Shown here one piece after another: positions 18,013 through 26,500 of a stretch of 47,764 nucleotides of DNA. The DNA comes from Roseibium sp. TrichSKD4 (GTDB lineage: Bacteria; Pseudomonadota; Alphaproteobacteria; Rhizobiales; Stappiaceae). The stretch is from positions 1,119,776 through 1,167,539 of the forward strand of contig NZ_GL476320.1 of NCBI RefSeq assembly GCF_000148725.1, written 5' to 3'. The translations under genes and the position numbers were made by a program. The notes below the pieces were generated by a model that was not told the DNA's origin, did not search any database, and saw only the letters and a list, made by a program, of their open reading frames with translations. Each line of letters opens with the position of its first letter. Positions within the stretch are counted from its first letter, which is position 1.

Positions 18013-18525
18013 ATGGTTTCCGTAATGAGTGATTTAGTTGTGTCTGAGCGCAACCCGTTCGAAGGAAAAGATGTTGACCGAACGGAAATATGGAACATGT
18101 TGGTCCAGCGCGATATTGATGCATTTGTCAGTGCCGACTGGTCGATGGTGCAAAATGACTTCATCGAGGACGAGTTTTTCGGGGTTGATGGCGACAAGGG
18201 TGCCAATCCAGACGGCTGGCGCATGCGCTTTCCGAGCCTTGCCGAGTACAGGGATGAGTGGTTGCGGCAGGCAGTCGAGTTTCAAAAGACTGACTTCGCC
18301 GAAGATGCACGCGCTGCGATTTTCGATACCACCACGTTGGTGGACATTGAGATTTCAGGTGCCCGGGCTATCGCGCACAAGAAATTTGACGGCAAGATCA
18401 AGAAAGCTGATGGAACCAGTGATCGGCTGCTGTGGCAGACACTTTACTTCTGTAAGAAAACACCAGAAGGCTGGAAGATCACCGGCTTTTGCGGGTATTT
18501 GCCTAATCCGTTGGGAGCTGCTTGA
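18013..18525 (+). CDS. NTF2-like (SnoaL-type) protein of unknown function
   Basis: 170 residues. The layout (N-terminal helices with DIDAFVSADWSMVQNDFIEDEFFGVDG, then strands ending WQTLYFCKKTPEGWKITGFCGYLP) resembles the NTF2/SnoaL cone fold used by small isomerases, dehydratases and ligand-binding proteins. No catalytic motif can be named. ATG 18013 is taken as start; ATG 18025 is possible. It leads a three-gene operon with an M81 peptidase and a D-serine dehydratase-like enzyme and shares its promoter region with ridA. No signal peptide is seen. Confidence 0.75.
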   Translation: MVSVMSDLVVSERNPFEGKDVDRTEIWNMLVQRDIDAFVSADWSMVQNDFIEDEFFGVDGDKGANPDGWRMRFPSLAEYRDEWLRQAVEFQKTDFAEDARAAIFDTTTLVDIEISGARAIAHKKFDGKIKKADGTSDRLLWQTLYFCKKTPEGWKITGFCGYLPNPLGAA

Positions 18526-18530
18526 TTCAG

Positions 18531-20015
18531 ATGTCTGTAAAACGCGTTTTTTCAGCAGCTCTTGCCACTGAGACCAATACCTTTTCCCCGATCCGTGTCG
18601 ATTTGCGGGCTTTTGAAGCGTCATTGTTGGCGCGTCCGGGCGAGCATCCCGATACTCCGACCTTATGTTCTGCTGTCATTCCTGTTGGCCGGGAGTTCTG
18701 CAAGCAAAAAGGGTGGGAGTTGGTCGAAGGGACAGCTGCCTGGGCTGACCCGGCCGGGCTTGTTTCCAGGCCAGCATTTGAAGGGCTGCGGGATGAAATC
18801 CTTGATCAGCTGAAAGAGGCAATGCCGGTTGACGGCGCTGTGATCGGAATTCACGGGGCAATGGTTGCCGATGGATACGACGATCCGGAGGGCGATTTCC
18901 TCACGCGTGTGCGAAACATTATAGGGTCAGACATTCCGCTTATTGTCACCCTTGATCCGCATAGTCATCTGACAGCCAAGAGAGCTGCAGCTGCAGATGC
19001 CTTGATTGCCTTTAAGGAGTTCCCGCATACGGATTTCGTCGACCGGGCTGAAGATGCATGGACAATTGCGGATGCTGCGATTGAAGGGCGTGCTGCACCT
19101 CAGGTCTCTGTGTTTGATTGCAAGATGATTGACGTGTTTCCAACATCCCGCCAGCCAATGCGGGGGTTTGTCGACGCTTTGTTCGATTTGGAACGGACCG
19201 ATCAAAAGGTTCTTTCCACCTCGGTTATTCACGGGTTCATGGCAGGTGATGTACCTGAAATGGGAACGAAGATCGTCGTTGTAAGTGATGGTGCCTCGGA
19301 TTATGGGCAAAGCATTGCCCAGGAGCTGGGTGAGAAACTATTTGAGATGCGCGGTCAGGTGCGCAGCCCGGAAGTCTCCGTGAGCGAAGCGTTTGATAGG
19401 GCCTTGTCAGTGAAAGATGGCCCTGCCGTGATTGCAGATATGTGGGACAATCCGGGCGGCGGAACAGCTGGTGATGCCACCGTTATTCTGGCAGAAGCTA
19501 TAAGTCGCAATCTTCAGGGCATTGCCTTTGGATCTATCTGGGACCCTGTTGCTGTTCAGTTGTGTCATGCGGGGGGAGAAGGTGCTGAGATGGAACTGCG
19601 GTTCGGTGCAAAATCCGCACCCGGGTGCGGTGATCCGATTGATGCAAGAGTTAAGGTCATTCGCAACATCGCCAACGCAGAACAAAAGTTTGGCGACAGC
19701 TTCGTTCCAATCGGCGATGCCAGTTTGATCAACGTGAATGGTATTGAGGTTATTCTCAATTCAACGCGTGCCCAATGTTTTGATACAAGTCTGTTTGAGA
19801 TTTTCGACATTGATCCGAAGGCGCGACATATTCTGATTGTTAAGTCGACCAACCACTTTCAGGCGTCTTTTTCACAAGTCAGTGACACGATCCTGTATTG
19901 TTCTGCGGGAAGTCCTTATCCGAATAATCCGGCAACGACGCTCTATCGTCACGCACCGCGAGATATTTGGCCAATTGTTGAACGCACATCACCGCATGAT
20001 GAAACGCCGGCTTGA
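18531..20015 (+). CDS. M81-family metallopeptidase (MlrC-like), copy 2
   Basis: 494 residues from ATG 18531; a TTG nine bases earlier, closer to GGGAG, is an alternative. Family features are ATETNTFSP near the N-terminus, IGIHGAMVADGYDDPEGD, the metal-site type motif LDPHSHLT, and ADMWDNPGGGTAGDAT at the C-terminal domain. It is cytoplasmic by lack of a signal. Compared with the other M81 gene at 12.5 kb, motifs correspond but surrounding sequence differs strongly, so they are old paralogues rather than a recent duplication. The gene starts six bases after the NTF2-like stop, and 17 bases separate it from the PLP enzyme gene. A role in peptide or amide hydrolysis is inferred from the family. 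Confidence 0.9.
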   Translation: MSVKRVFSAALATETNTFSPIRVDLRAFEASLLARPGEHPDTPTLCSAVIPVGREFCKQKGWELVEGTAAWADPAGLVSRPAFEGLRDEILDQLKEAMPVDGAVIGIHGAMVADGYDDPEGDFLTRVRNIIGSDIPLIVTLDPHSHLTAKRAAAADALIAFKEFPHTDFVDRAEDAWTIADAAIEGRAAPQVSVFDCKMIDVFPTSRQPMRGFVDALFDLERTDQKVLSTSVIHGFMAGDVPEMGTKIVVVSDGASDYGQSIAQELGEKLFEMRGQVRSPEVSVSEAFDRALSVKDGPAVIADMWDNPGGGTAGDATVILAEAISRNLQGIAFGSIWDPVAVQLCHAGGEGAEMELRFGAKSAPGCGDPIDARVKVIRNIANAEQKFGDSFVPIGDASLINVNGIEVILNSTRAQCFDTSLFEIFDIDPKARHILIVKSTNHFQASFSQVSDTILYCSAGSPYPNNPATTLYRHAPRDIWPIVERTSPHDETPA

Positions 20016-20032
20016 GGGTAGGGAGTGGTGGC

Positions 20033-21100
20033 ATGACCAAGGGCACACATATTGATCAATTGCAGACACCTGTTGCAATCATTGATGAGGATGTGATGGA
20101 CGCCAACATCAAGGTGGTTCAACGCTATTTTGATGAAATTGGCCGTTCTTTCCGTCCGCACATCAAGACGCACAAGATACCCGCCCTTGCGCGCAAACAG
20201 GTTGAAGCTGGTGCAATCGGGATCAACTGTCAAAAGATCAGCGAAGCGGAAGTGTTTGCCAATGCCGGCTTTAACGACATTCTGATCACATTCAATATGC
20301 TTGGAGATGACCGGTTGGCGCGGCTCAAAGCGTTGAATGACCGGGTAGGTTTGCAGGTTGTTGCCGACAATGAAGTGGTTGTCCGCGCGCTTGCCTCCAC
20401 TTTTGCCAAAAACGCCCCGCTCAAGGTGCTGGTTGAGTGTGATACGGGCGCGGGGCGAAACGGTGTTCAGTCTCCGGAAGACGCGTTGGCTCTTGCGCTG
20501 AAGATCAATGCGGAAGAGGGGCTGACATTCCATGGTCTGCTAACCTATCCAAAGGCCAACACGGAAGACGCAGTTGAGGCGTTCTTCAGCAAAACGATCA
20601 GCTTGTTAAAGGAACAGGGCTTGGCATGCCCTGTTGTCTCTCATGGCGGGTCTCCAAGCTTACTGGATTCACATCTGGTGAAATCAGCAACCGAACATCG
20701 GGCTGGAACTTATATTTTCAATGACCGGGCCATGGTGCGTGCTGGGTTGTGTGACTTTGACGATTGCGCAATGCATGTTGTTGCAACAGTCGTTTCAAGG
20801 CCAACAGAGACGCGAGCGGTGCTGGATAGTGGTTCCAAGGCATTGACCTCGGACCTTTTGGGGTTTGAGGACTACGGCCATGTCGTCGACTATCCGGAAG
20901 CTTCGATCACAGCCTTGAGCGAAGAACATGCTGTGGTGGATTTGTCCAAGTGCTCGAAAAAGCCTGAAATCGGTGAGCGATTGCGGATCATCCCGAACCA
21001 CACCTGCGTTGTTTCAAACCTTTATGACCAGCTGGTGTTTCACAAATCCGGGCACGTGAGTGCCGTTGAAACGGTGGCTGCGCGTGGATGCGTCACCTGA
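20033..21100 (+). CDS. PLP enzyme of the D-serine dehydratase / D-threonine aldolase family (alanine racemase-like fold)
   Basis: 355 residues from ATG 20033, with GGGAG upstream. The N-terminal barrel carries RPHIKTHK, in which Lys45 is the expected PLP Schiff-base lysine. Further motifs are ECDTGAGRNGV and SHGGSPS (phosphate-binding region). The C-terminal domain has PNHTCVVSNLYD. An His-X-Cys metal pair here (about 323 and 325) is the arrangement of zinc-dependent D-serine dehydratase, whereas D-threonine aldolases usually have His-X-Asp, so D-serine dehydratase is favoured. The product of such a reaction passes through 2-aminoacrylate, the RidA substrate, and ridA is divergently linked. 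It ends the operon before a bidirectional terminator. Exact D-amino-acid substrate is not settled. Confidence 0.85.
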   Translation: MTKGTHIDQLQTPVAIIDEDVMDANIKVVQRYFDEIGRSFRPHIKTHKIPALARKQVEAGAIGINCQKISEAEVFANAGFNDILITFNMLGDDRLARLKALNDRVGLQVVADNEVVVRALASTFAKNAPLKVLVECDTGAGRNGVQSPEDALALALKINAEEGLTFHGLLTYPKANTEDAVEAFFSKTISLLKEQGLACPVVSHGGSPSLLDSHLVKSATEHRAGTYIFNDRAMVRAGLCDFDDCAMHVVATVVSRPTETRAVLDSGSKALTSDLLGFEDYGHVVDYPEASITALSEEHAVVDLSKCSKKPEIGERLRIIPNHTCVVSNLYDQLVFHKSGHVSAVETVAARGCVT

Positions 21101-21122
21101 TCCGATTTGGTTTTGATAGCTT

Positions 21123-21156
21123 AAAAAAATATGGCCGGGAAATCCCGGCCATTTTC
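21123..21156. terminator. Bidirectional terminator between convergent operons
   Basis: A near-perfect hairpin ATGGCCGGGA/TCCCGGCCAT (21131-21152) is flanked by seven A on the left and four T on the right. It can stop transcription from both sides. It lies between the stop of the PLP enzyme gene and the stop of the ABC ATPase gene. Confidence 0.85.
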
Positions 21157-21157
21157 A

Positions 21158-22285
21158 TTAGATATGCATTTGGGATGGGTCAATTTCGCTCATTGAGATG
21201 GACCGTTCATATGCTGATCCGTCTTCACGGAACAGATGGCAATCGGCACCATTTGCACCCATCGTCAGGGTCTCACCGACACGAGCAGGTGCATCGCCTG
21301 GCAGGAGGCTGCAGAACACATGATCGCTGCCTTCCAGTGAGGAATAAGTAACAGTGTGAATGCCAAGTCGTTCAACAACATTCGGGACGACGTCGAAGGA
21401 TGCTTCGGCGTCTTTTAGCTGAATATGTTCCGGGCGCAGACCCAGCGTTAGCTTCTTGCCTGACACATCTTCATTTGTCTTGACCGCAACTGTCAGCTCC
21501 GACCCATTCGGCAGGGTGACTGTTGCCCCGTTCTCGGTGGTCGCTTTTCCTGTCACGTGAATGAAGTTCATCTTCGGGTTGCCGATGAAACCAGCCACAA
21601 ACATGTTTTTCGGCGTGTGATAGAGTTCAAGCGGGGTTCCCACTTGTGAAATGACACCGCCATCCAACACAACGATCCGATCGGCCATAGTCATGGCTTC
21701 CACCTGATCGTGTGTGACGTAAATCATTGTCGCATCAAGGTCGTTGTGAAGTTTTGAGAGCTCCACACGCATTTCCGCACGAAGGGCCGCGTCAAGGTTG
21801 GACAGAGGCTCGTCGAACAGGAAGACCGACGGTGCGCGTACAATCGCACGTCCGATAGCGACACGCTGACGTTGACCACCGGACAACTCGCCCGGCTTGT
21901 GATGCAGTCGGGATTCCAATTGCAGGATCTTGGCCGCTTGTTGAACTTTTTCCTCCACCTTGTCATTTGGTAGGCGTTCAACACGAAGCGGGAAGGCGAT
22001 GTTCTCGTAAACGCTCATATGCGGATAAAGCGCATAGGACTGGAACACCATGGCAATGCCACGTTTGACCGGAGGAAGTGCGTTCACAACTTTCTTGTCG
22101 ATGGAAACATCGCCGCCAGAAATTTCCTCCAGACCAGCGATCATGCGCAACAGCGTTGACTTGCCGCAGCCAGAGGGGCCAACGAAAACCACAAATTCCC
22201 CATGCTGCACGTCAAGGGATACGCCCTTGATAACTTCAGCACTGCCGTAGCTTTTGCGAACGTCGCGCAGCTGCAACTCGCCCAT
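21158..22285 (-). CDS. Sugar ABC transporter ATP-binding protein (UgpC/MalK type)
   Basis: 375 residues. The N-terminal ATPase domain has Walker A GPSGCGKST, signature LSGGQRQRVAIGRA, Walker B VFLFDEPLSNLDA and the switch THDQVEAMTMAD. The C-terminal third is the MalK-type OB (TOBE) domain that mediates regulation. Such subunits serve CUT1 importers of di- and oligosaccharides. It is the last gene of the kinase-CutC-oxidoreductase-permease-binding protein operon and is separated from the binding-protein gene by a strong stem-loop. Cytoplasmic side of the membrane. Confidence 0.95.
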   Translation of the reverse strand: MGELQLRDVRKSYGSAEVIKGVSLDVQHGEFVVFVGPSGCGKSTLLRMIAGLEEISGGDVSIDKKVVNALPPVKRGIAMVFQSYALYPHMSVYENIAFPLRVERLPNDKVEEKVQQAAKILQLESRLHHKPGELSGGQRQRVAIGRAIVRAPSVFLFDEPLSNLDAALRAEMRVELSKLHNDLDATMIYVTHDQVEAMTMADRIVVLDGGVISQVGTPLELYHTPKNMFVAGFIGNPKMNFIHVTGKATTENGATVTLPNGSELTVAVKTNEDVSGKKLTLGLRPEHIQLKDAEASFDVVPNVVERLGIHTVTYSSLEGSDHVFCSLLPGDAPARVGETLTMGANGADCHLFREDGSAYERSISMSEIDPSQMHI

Positions 22286-22309
22286 GATTGTTTCCTTCTT
22301 TCCATAGGG

Positions 22310-22334
22310 CCGGGCCCCGATAGTCGGGGCCCGG
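22310..22334 (-). promoter_or_regulatory. GC-rich intercistronic stem-loop after the binding-protein gene
   Basis: CCGGGCCCCGA / TCGGGGCCCGG, an 11-bp perfect stem with a 3-base loop. On the minus strand, the direction of transcription, no T-run follows it; the T-run lies on the other side. It is therefore more likely an mRNA stabiliser or partial attenuator that raises binding-protein output over the ATPase than a full terminator. Confidence 0.6.
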
Positions 22335-22354
22335 TTTTTAGTTCAGGGAAAAGG

Positions 22355-23566
22355 TTACTTGACCTCTTCGAGCTGCTGGGCTGCGTACTCGACAGCTTCA
22401 GCGGCTTCAACTTCACCAAGGACGACGGATTGCAGTGCTTCGTTGATTGCATCCTGCATACCAACATAATCGGTGACGAACGGCTCTGGACCACCATCCG
22501 GGATCGCGGACAGGAACGGCGCCCATGTCGGATCCTTTGCAGCCAGTTCACGAACCTGCGGCATGTCGCGCAGCGGAGTGAAACCTTCGCCCAGTTCAAA
22601 GCCAACCTGGTTTTCAGGATTGGTCAGCAGCTTGCCGAGAGACAACGCCTGCTCTTCAACACCAGAGCCCTTGAAGATCGCAAGAGAGTCGGTGATCAGA
22701 AGAGTTCCGGACTTGCCGCTTGGACCAGCCGGGACACGCGCAACACCCCAGTTTACGTCACCGACCTGAGAACGCTCCCATGGGCCAGAGATGAACATGC
22801 CGATCTGGCCTTCAGAGAAGAGAGGACGCAGTTTCGCACGGTCATAGGCAACCGGGCCAGGTTGGGAAACTTCGGCGAGCTTGCCGTAAAACTCAACGGC
22901 TTCAACGGTGTTCGGAGAGTTGAATGTGATTTCTCCGTCTGCGTTGATGACTTCACCGCCATTGGAATAAAGGTAGTTCAGGAACTGGTGCATCGTGTTG
23001 TCGAAGGATGCAGCAGCAAGGCCAACACCATTGGCGTCAGTCTTTTCCTTGATTGCCTTGGCGGCGCTGTACATTTCATCCCAGGTTTTTGGCGGGGATT
23101 CTGGATCGAGACCGGCTTCCTTAAAGAGGTCTTTGTTCCAATACAGGGCCTTTGTAGAGAACGCGCGCGGGAGGCCCCACTGTTTGCCGTCAGCCGTGAT
23201 CGTACCAAGGATCGGAGCGGCGTATGTTGCCTTTTCCTCATCGGTCATGTCGACCGAAATGATCAGGTCGTTCTTCGCCAGCTGCTTCAGCGTCCGGGAG
23301 CCCATGTATGCGATTGCTGGCGGATTACCAGCAGATGCAAGTGTTGTGGACTTTTCCTGACACTGGCCCCACGGCACAAATTCCACATCAACCTTGTAGC
23401 CTTCGTTGGCTGCTTCCCATTGGTTGATGACTTCAGCTTGCAGCGGAATACCGGCACCGGTGTTGTCGCCGCAAACGATCATGTGAAGGCGCTGGTCTTC
23501 TGCAGCTGCACTACCGGCAGCAGCAAGTGCGAATACACCACCTAAAAGCAAAGACTTGAGTTTCAT
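22355..23566 (-). CDS. Periplasmic sugar-binding protein of the CUT1 ABC transporter
   Basis: 403 residues. A signal peptide (MKLKSLLLGGVFALAAAGSA, cleavage near AAAEDQ) precedes an extracellular solute-binding family 1 protein, with QWEAANEGYKVDVEFVPWGQ and FISGPWERSQVGDVNWGVARVP as recognisable parts. It should deliver an oligosaccharide to the two permeases immediately downstream of the operon head. Ligand cannot be read from the sequence. Neighbouring hexosaminidase, MurQ, NagA and NagB-II genes point to an amino-sugar di- or oligosaccharide. GAAAGGGAAA before the ATG is a good ribosome site. The gene lies 30 bases after the second permease. Confidence 0.93.
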   Translation of the reverse strand: MKLKSLLLGGVFALAAAGSAAAEDQRLHMIVCGDNTGAGIPLQAEVINQWEAANEGYKVDVEFVPWGQCQEKSTTLASAGNPPAIAYMGSRTLKQLAKNDLIISVDMTDEEKATYAAPILGTITADGKQWGLPRAFSTKALYWNKDLFKEAGLDPESPPKTWDEMYSAAKAIKEKTDANGVGLAAASFDNTMHQFLNYLYSNGGEVINADGEITFNSPNTVEAVEFYGKLAEVSQPGPVAYDRAKLRPLFSEGQIGMFISGPWERSQVGDVNWGVARVPAGPSGKSGTLLITDSLAIFKGSGVEEQALSLGKLLTNPENQVGFELGEGFTPLRDMPQVRELAAKDPTWAPFLSAIPDGGPEPFVTDYVGMQDAINEALQSVVLGEVEAAEAVEYAAQQLEEVK

Positions 23567-23596
23567 TGCTGTTTCCCTTTCTTGGAGTGTTTACTT

Positions 23597-24439
23597 TTAT
23601 TCTTTCACCGCACCGGCCGTGAGGCCTGCAACGATGTATTTTTGTAGGAACACATAGACGATGAGCACCGGCAGGATACCGACGAGGCTCGCGGCCATGA
23701 GTTCATTCCAAACCACTTCCTGACGGCCGAAGAACTGGAACAGTCCGACAGGCAGCGGGTTGAGCTCGTTCACCGAGTTGAAGGTGAGGGCGTAGATGAA
23801 CTGTTGTGCATAGGCCGTGATAAAGGCCGTGATGGACACAACAACAATTCCGGGGAGGGCGACCGGGATAATTACCCGGACCAGTGTGTAGATGCGGCCT
23901 GCGCCATCGACCCAGGCAGCTTCTTCAAGTTCCTTTGGAATGCGCACCAAATAGGAGCGAAGCAGCCAGATGCCGGTGGGGATCACAAAGGCTGTGCCCG
24001 GCGCGATCATTGCGAAGTACGTGTTCAGCAATCCGTATTGCTGCATCAGCCGGAACAACGGAATGATCAAAACGGCGCCTGAGAACATGTTCACCGCAAT
24101 GAACAAGCCGAGCAGAGTATTGCGTGCCGGAAACTCAAAGCGAGAGAAGGCGTAAGCGGCTGGAATAATGCAGAATAGGCCGAGAACTGTAATCACCGTT
24201 GCGATGAAGAACGAGTTCAGCATGTACATCCAAAGGAGCGGTACGTTTTCCCACATGGTGAAATAAGCATCAAAGCTCATTTCATCGGTGATGAACTTGT
24301 ATGGAACCGAGAACAGGCTGGACAGGGGCCGCAGGGACACCACGAAGGCCTCGACAAACGGAGCAAGTACGAATGTCAGGAAGACGGCCAGCCCGGCATA
24401 GATGAGGACGTATTCGTACCAGCGATACTTATTTAGCAT
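23597..24439 (-). CDS. Sugar ABC transporter permease (MalG/UgpE type)
   Basis: 280 residues with six membrane segments. The conserved cytoplasmic EAA loop reads EEAAWVDGAGRIYTLVRVI and contacts the ATPase. The start overlaps the previous permease gene by 11 bases. Together with that protein it forms the membrane channel of a CUT1 importer; binding protein and ATPase follow in the operon. Confidence 0.94.
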   Translation of the reverse strand: MLNKYRWYEYVLIYAGLAVFLTFVLAPFVEAFVVSLRPLSSLFSVPYKFITDEMSFDAYFTMWENVPLLWMYMLNSFFIATVITVLGLFCIIPAAYAFSRFEFPARNTLLGLFIAVNMFSGAVLIIPLFRLMQQYGLLNTYFAMIAPGTAFVIPTGIWLLRSYLVRIPKELEEAAWVDGAGRIYTLVRVIIPVALPGIVVVSITAFITAYAQQFIYALTFNSVNELNPLPVGLFQFFGRQEVVWNELMAASLVGILPVLIVYVFLQKYIVAGLTAGAVKE

Positions 24440-25325
24440 TGTGCGGACTCCGTTTCGCCAGACGGTTCAAAAGCAGGAAGTAGACCAAGGTGAAACATCC
24501 AAGGAACATCACAATCATCACGGTCCGCGCGGCGCCTTCGCCGTATTTGAAGCGGCTGATAGCGGTCTTATAGGTGTCGATGATCATCGTCGTGGTCGCG
24601 TTGCGTGGACCACCCTCAGTCAGGATCCAGATGATATCGAAGGAGTTGAAGGTCGCGATGGCCGACAGGAGCGCCATGGTCGCTATTGAGGGAATAATTA
24701 GCGGCAAGGTAATGCGCCGGAAGCGATACATGCGCGAGGCGCCATCGACCCAGGCTGCTTCATATAGGTCTTTCGGGATCGATTGCATGGCGGCGAGCAG
24801 ATAAAGCGTGACCATGGGCACACCAATCCAGACATCTGTCACAATCGTGGAATAGAACGCAGAATTCTTGTAGGCGAGGAATTCAAATGGCCCATCGATG
24901 AGGCCAATCCGCTGCGCCATTCCGGAAATCATTCCGAATTGCCCGTTATACATCCAGCCCCAGATAAAGACGCCAATTGCAATCGGGATGACCCAAGGTG
25001 GCATGACAAGCACGCGGAAGAGCACTCTTCCGGGAACTGCGGCGTTTAGGAGCACAGCCCCGACTGTGCCGATCAGCATTTTGAGAGCCACAGACAGGCT
25101 CATCCAATAGAAGGTTCGTGCGATCACTTCGGGGAAGCGGCGCGACATGATCTTCTCGTAATTGTCTAGACCTACATATTCGTAGTTCTGGCTCAACGTC
25201 GTATTGGTGAACGACAAACGGAAGGTTTCATAAAGCGGATACGCCACGATCGCGATCATCACGGCGGATGCCGGAATGAGCAGCATATAGGGGAAGTAAT
25301 CTCGTTCTGTTTTTGCGACAGCCAT
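24429..25325 (-). CDS. Sugar ABC transporter permease (MalF/UgpA type)
   Basis: 298 residues with six membrane segments, of the MalF/UgpA permease class. The EAA loop is YEAAWVDGASRMYRFRRITLP. It begins eight bases after the stop of the Gfo/Idh/MocA gene, so transport and metabolism genes share a transcript. It pairs with the MalG-type permease encoded next. Confidence 0.94.
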   Translation of the reverse strand: MAVAKTERDYFPYMLLIPASAVMIAIVAYPLYETFRLSFTNTTLSQNYEYVGLDNYEKIMSRRFPEVIARTFYWMSLSVALKMLIGTVGAVLLNAAVPGRVLFRVLVMPPWVIPIAIGVFIWGWMYNGQFGMISGMAQRIGLIDGPFEFLAYKNSAFYSTIVTDVWIGVPMVTLYLLAAMQSIPKDLYEAAWVDGASRMYRFRRITLPLIIPSIATMALLSAIATFNSFDIIWILTEGGPRNATTTMIIDTYKTAISRFKYGEGAARTVMIVMFLGCFTLVYFLLLNRLAKRSPHNAK

Positions 25326-25333
25326 ATTTCCTC

Positions 25334-26500
25334 CTAAACCAGCCCGTAGCTGTCAAATCTCTGCCATGTCTCGGTCATGTCGATGACAGCGCGAGATTTT
25401 CGGGCTTCGTCCATTTTTATCGCGGTGAGGCCAGCTTCCAGTGCGTCGAGAACGCTGACAGGCAAGTCTCCGCCATTTTCGAAATAGGCAACCAGATCAC
25501 GTGCCATGCCGTCGTCGGCTCCATAATGGCCGGAGTGCCCCTGGCCGACCTCTGGCATGTCAATCAGGCAGCGCGACGTGTACGCGTCGTGAACCTTGTA
25601 ATAGTTGCGAATGAAGTCGCCTTCCGCAATGCCTTTTGTGCCCATCACGGCAAACCGGCGAAACTCGTCAGGCACAAACATGTTGGTGTGGAAGCACAGG
25701 TTTGCGCCGTCTTCATATTCAACGAGTGCGGTCTGGTAGTCGATGATATCGCCGTCCGATTCAAAGTCAGCATTGCCGCCTCCCCACCGGGGTGTGAATG
25801 GGTCGACCCGATCTCCGGCGTCCGGCTGCGGGAACTTTTCGCGAGTTTCCGGCTGGTTTTCCGGAACGAAGCTTTTTCGCCCGCCAAAGCTGGAGACGTA
25901 GCGTGGACGCTGTCCGACAACACCTTGATAAAGGTCGAGGTCATGGCAGCACTTTTCCAGCATGAAGCCGCCGGAGTACTTTGAATATCGGCGCCAGTCC
26001 CGCATGAAGAAGGAGCCATGATAGGGGCCAATATGCTCCGCCGCCTCAATTGAGACAATCTTGCCAATTTGACCACTGTCAAGGCTCTTACGCAGCGCCA
26101 CGTAAAGGGGGGAATACCGCAGGACCAGGCCAACCAGCACCCGTTTGGCACCACCATGCGCCTTCATCAACTCCAGCAGCTCAAAGGTCTCTTCTTCGCC
26201 GACAACGATTGGCTTTTCGGCAAAGATCTGTGGCACCTCAGACTGGAGAGCGATACGCAAATGCTCGATATGCATGAAGTTCGGTGACCCGATCATCAAT
26301 AGATCGAGTTTTTCCCGGTTCAGCATCTCCTGCAGAGTTTCGTATTGGGCAGGTTCTGAGCCAGCATATTTGCGAACATGAGGGAGGCCGGCTGGTGTCG
26401 GGTCGACATAGGCAACGAAGTCCATATCCGACTTGTGGGCTTTAAAATAAGCCCCCACATTTGCAATTCGAGCGCCGAGGCCAACGAAACCAACCTTCAT
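25334..26500 (-). CDS. Gfo/Idh/MocA-family NAD(P)-dependent oxidoreductase
   Basis: 388 residues. The N-terminal Rossmann fold begins MKVGFVGLGARIANVG and continues with the family motif AEKP (IFAEKPIVV). The C-terminal substrate domain has SGGFMLEKCCHDLDLY, matching the usual G-G-x-x-x-D-x-x-x-H-x-x-D region. Members oxidise sugars or, in the GH109 branch, cleave N-acetylgalactosaminides by a redox mechanism. Which applies here is not decided by the sequence. The ATG overlaps the CutC stop by four bases, so it is coupled to the amino-sugar genes. Confidence 0.88.
   Translation of the reverse strand: MKVGFVGLGARIANVGAYFKAHKSDMDFVAYVDPTPAGLPHVRKYAGSEPAQYETLQEMLNREKLDLLMIGSPNFMHIEHLRIALQSEVPQIFAEKPIVVGEEETFELLELMKAHGGAKRVLVGLVLRYSPLYVALRKSLDSGQIGKIVSIEAAEHIGPYHGSFFMRDWRRYSKYSGGFMLEKCCHDLDLYQGVVGQRPRYVSSFGGRKSFVPENQPETREKFPQPDAGDRVDPFTPRWGGGNADFESDGDIIDYQTALVEYEDGANLCFHTNMFVPDEFRRFAVMGTKGIAEGDFIRNYYKVHDAYTSRCLIDMPEVGQGHSGHYGADDGMARDLVAYFENGGDLPVSVLDALEAGLTAIKMDEARKSRAVIDMTETWQRFDSYGLV

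Noticed and set aside
22335-22339. Plus-strand terminator made by the 22310-22334 hairpin and its T-run
   Set aside because: No plus-strand gene ends here; the surrounding genes are on the minus strand.
22202-23545. Long open frame (447 codons) on the plus strand opposite the sugar-binding protein gene
   Set aside because: It is antisense to a gene with clear signal peptide and family motifs, and its translation has no recognisable domain.
25313-25984. Plus-strand frame of 223 codons opposite the Gfo/Idh/MocA gene
   Set aside because: Antisense shadow of a well-supported gene; no start signal or domain.
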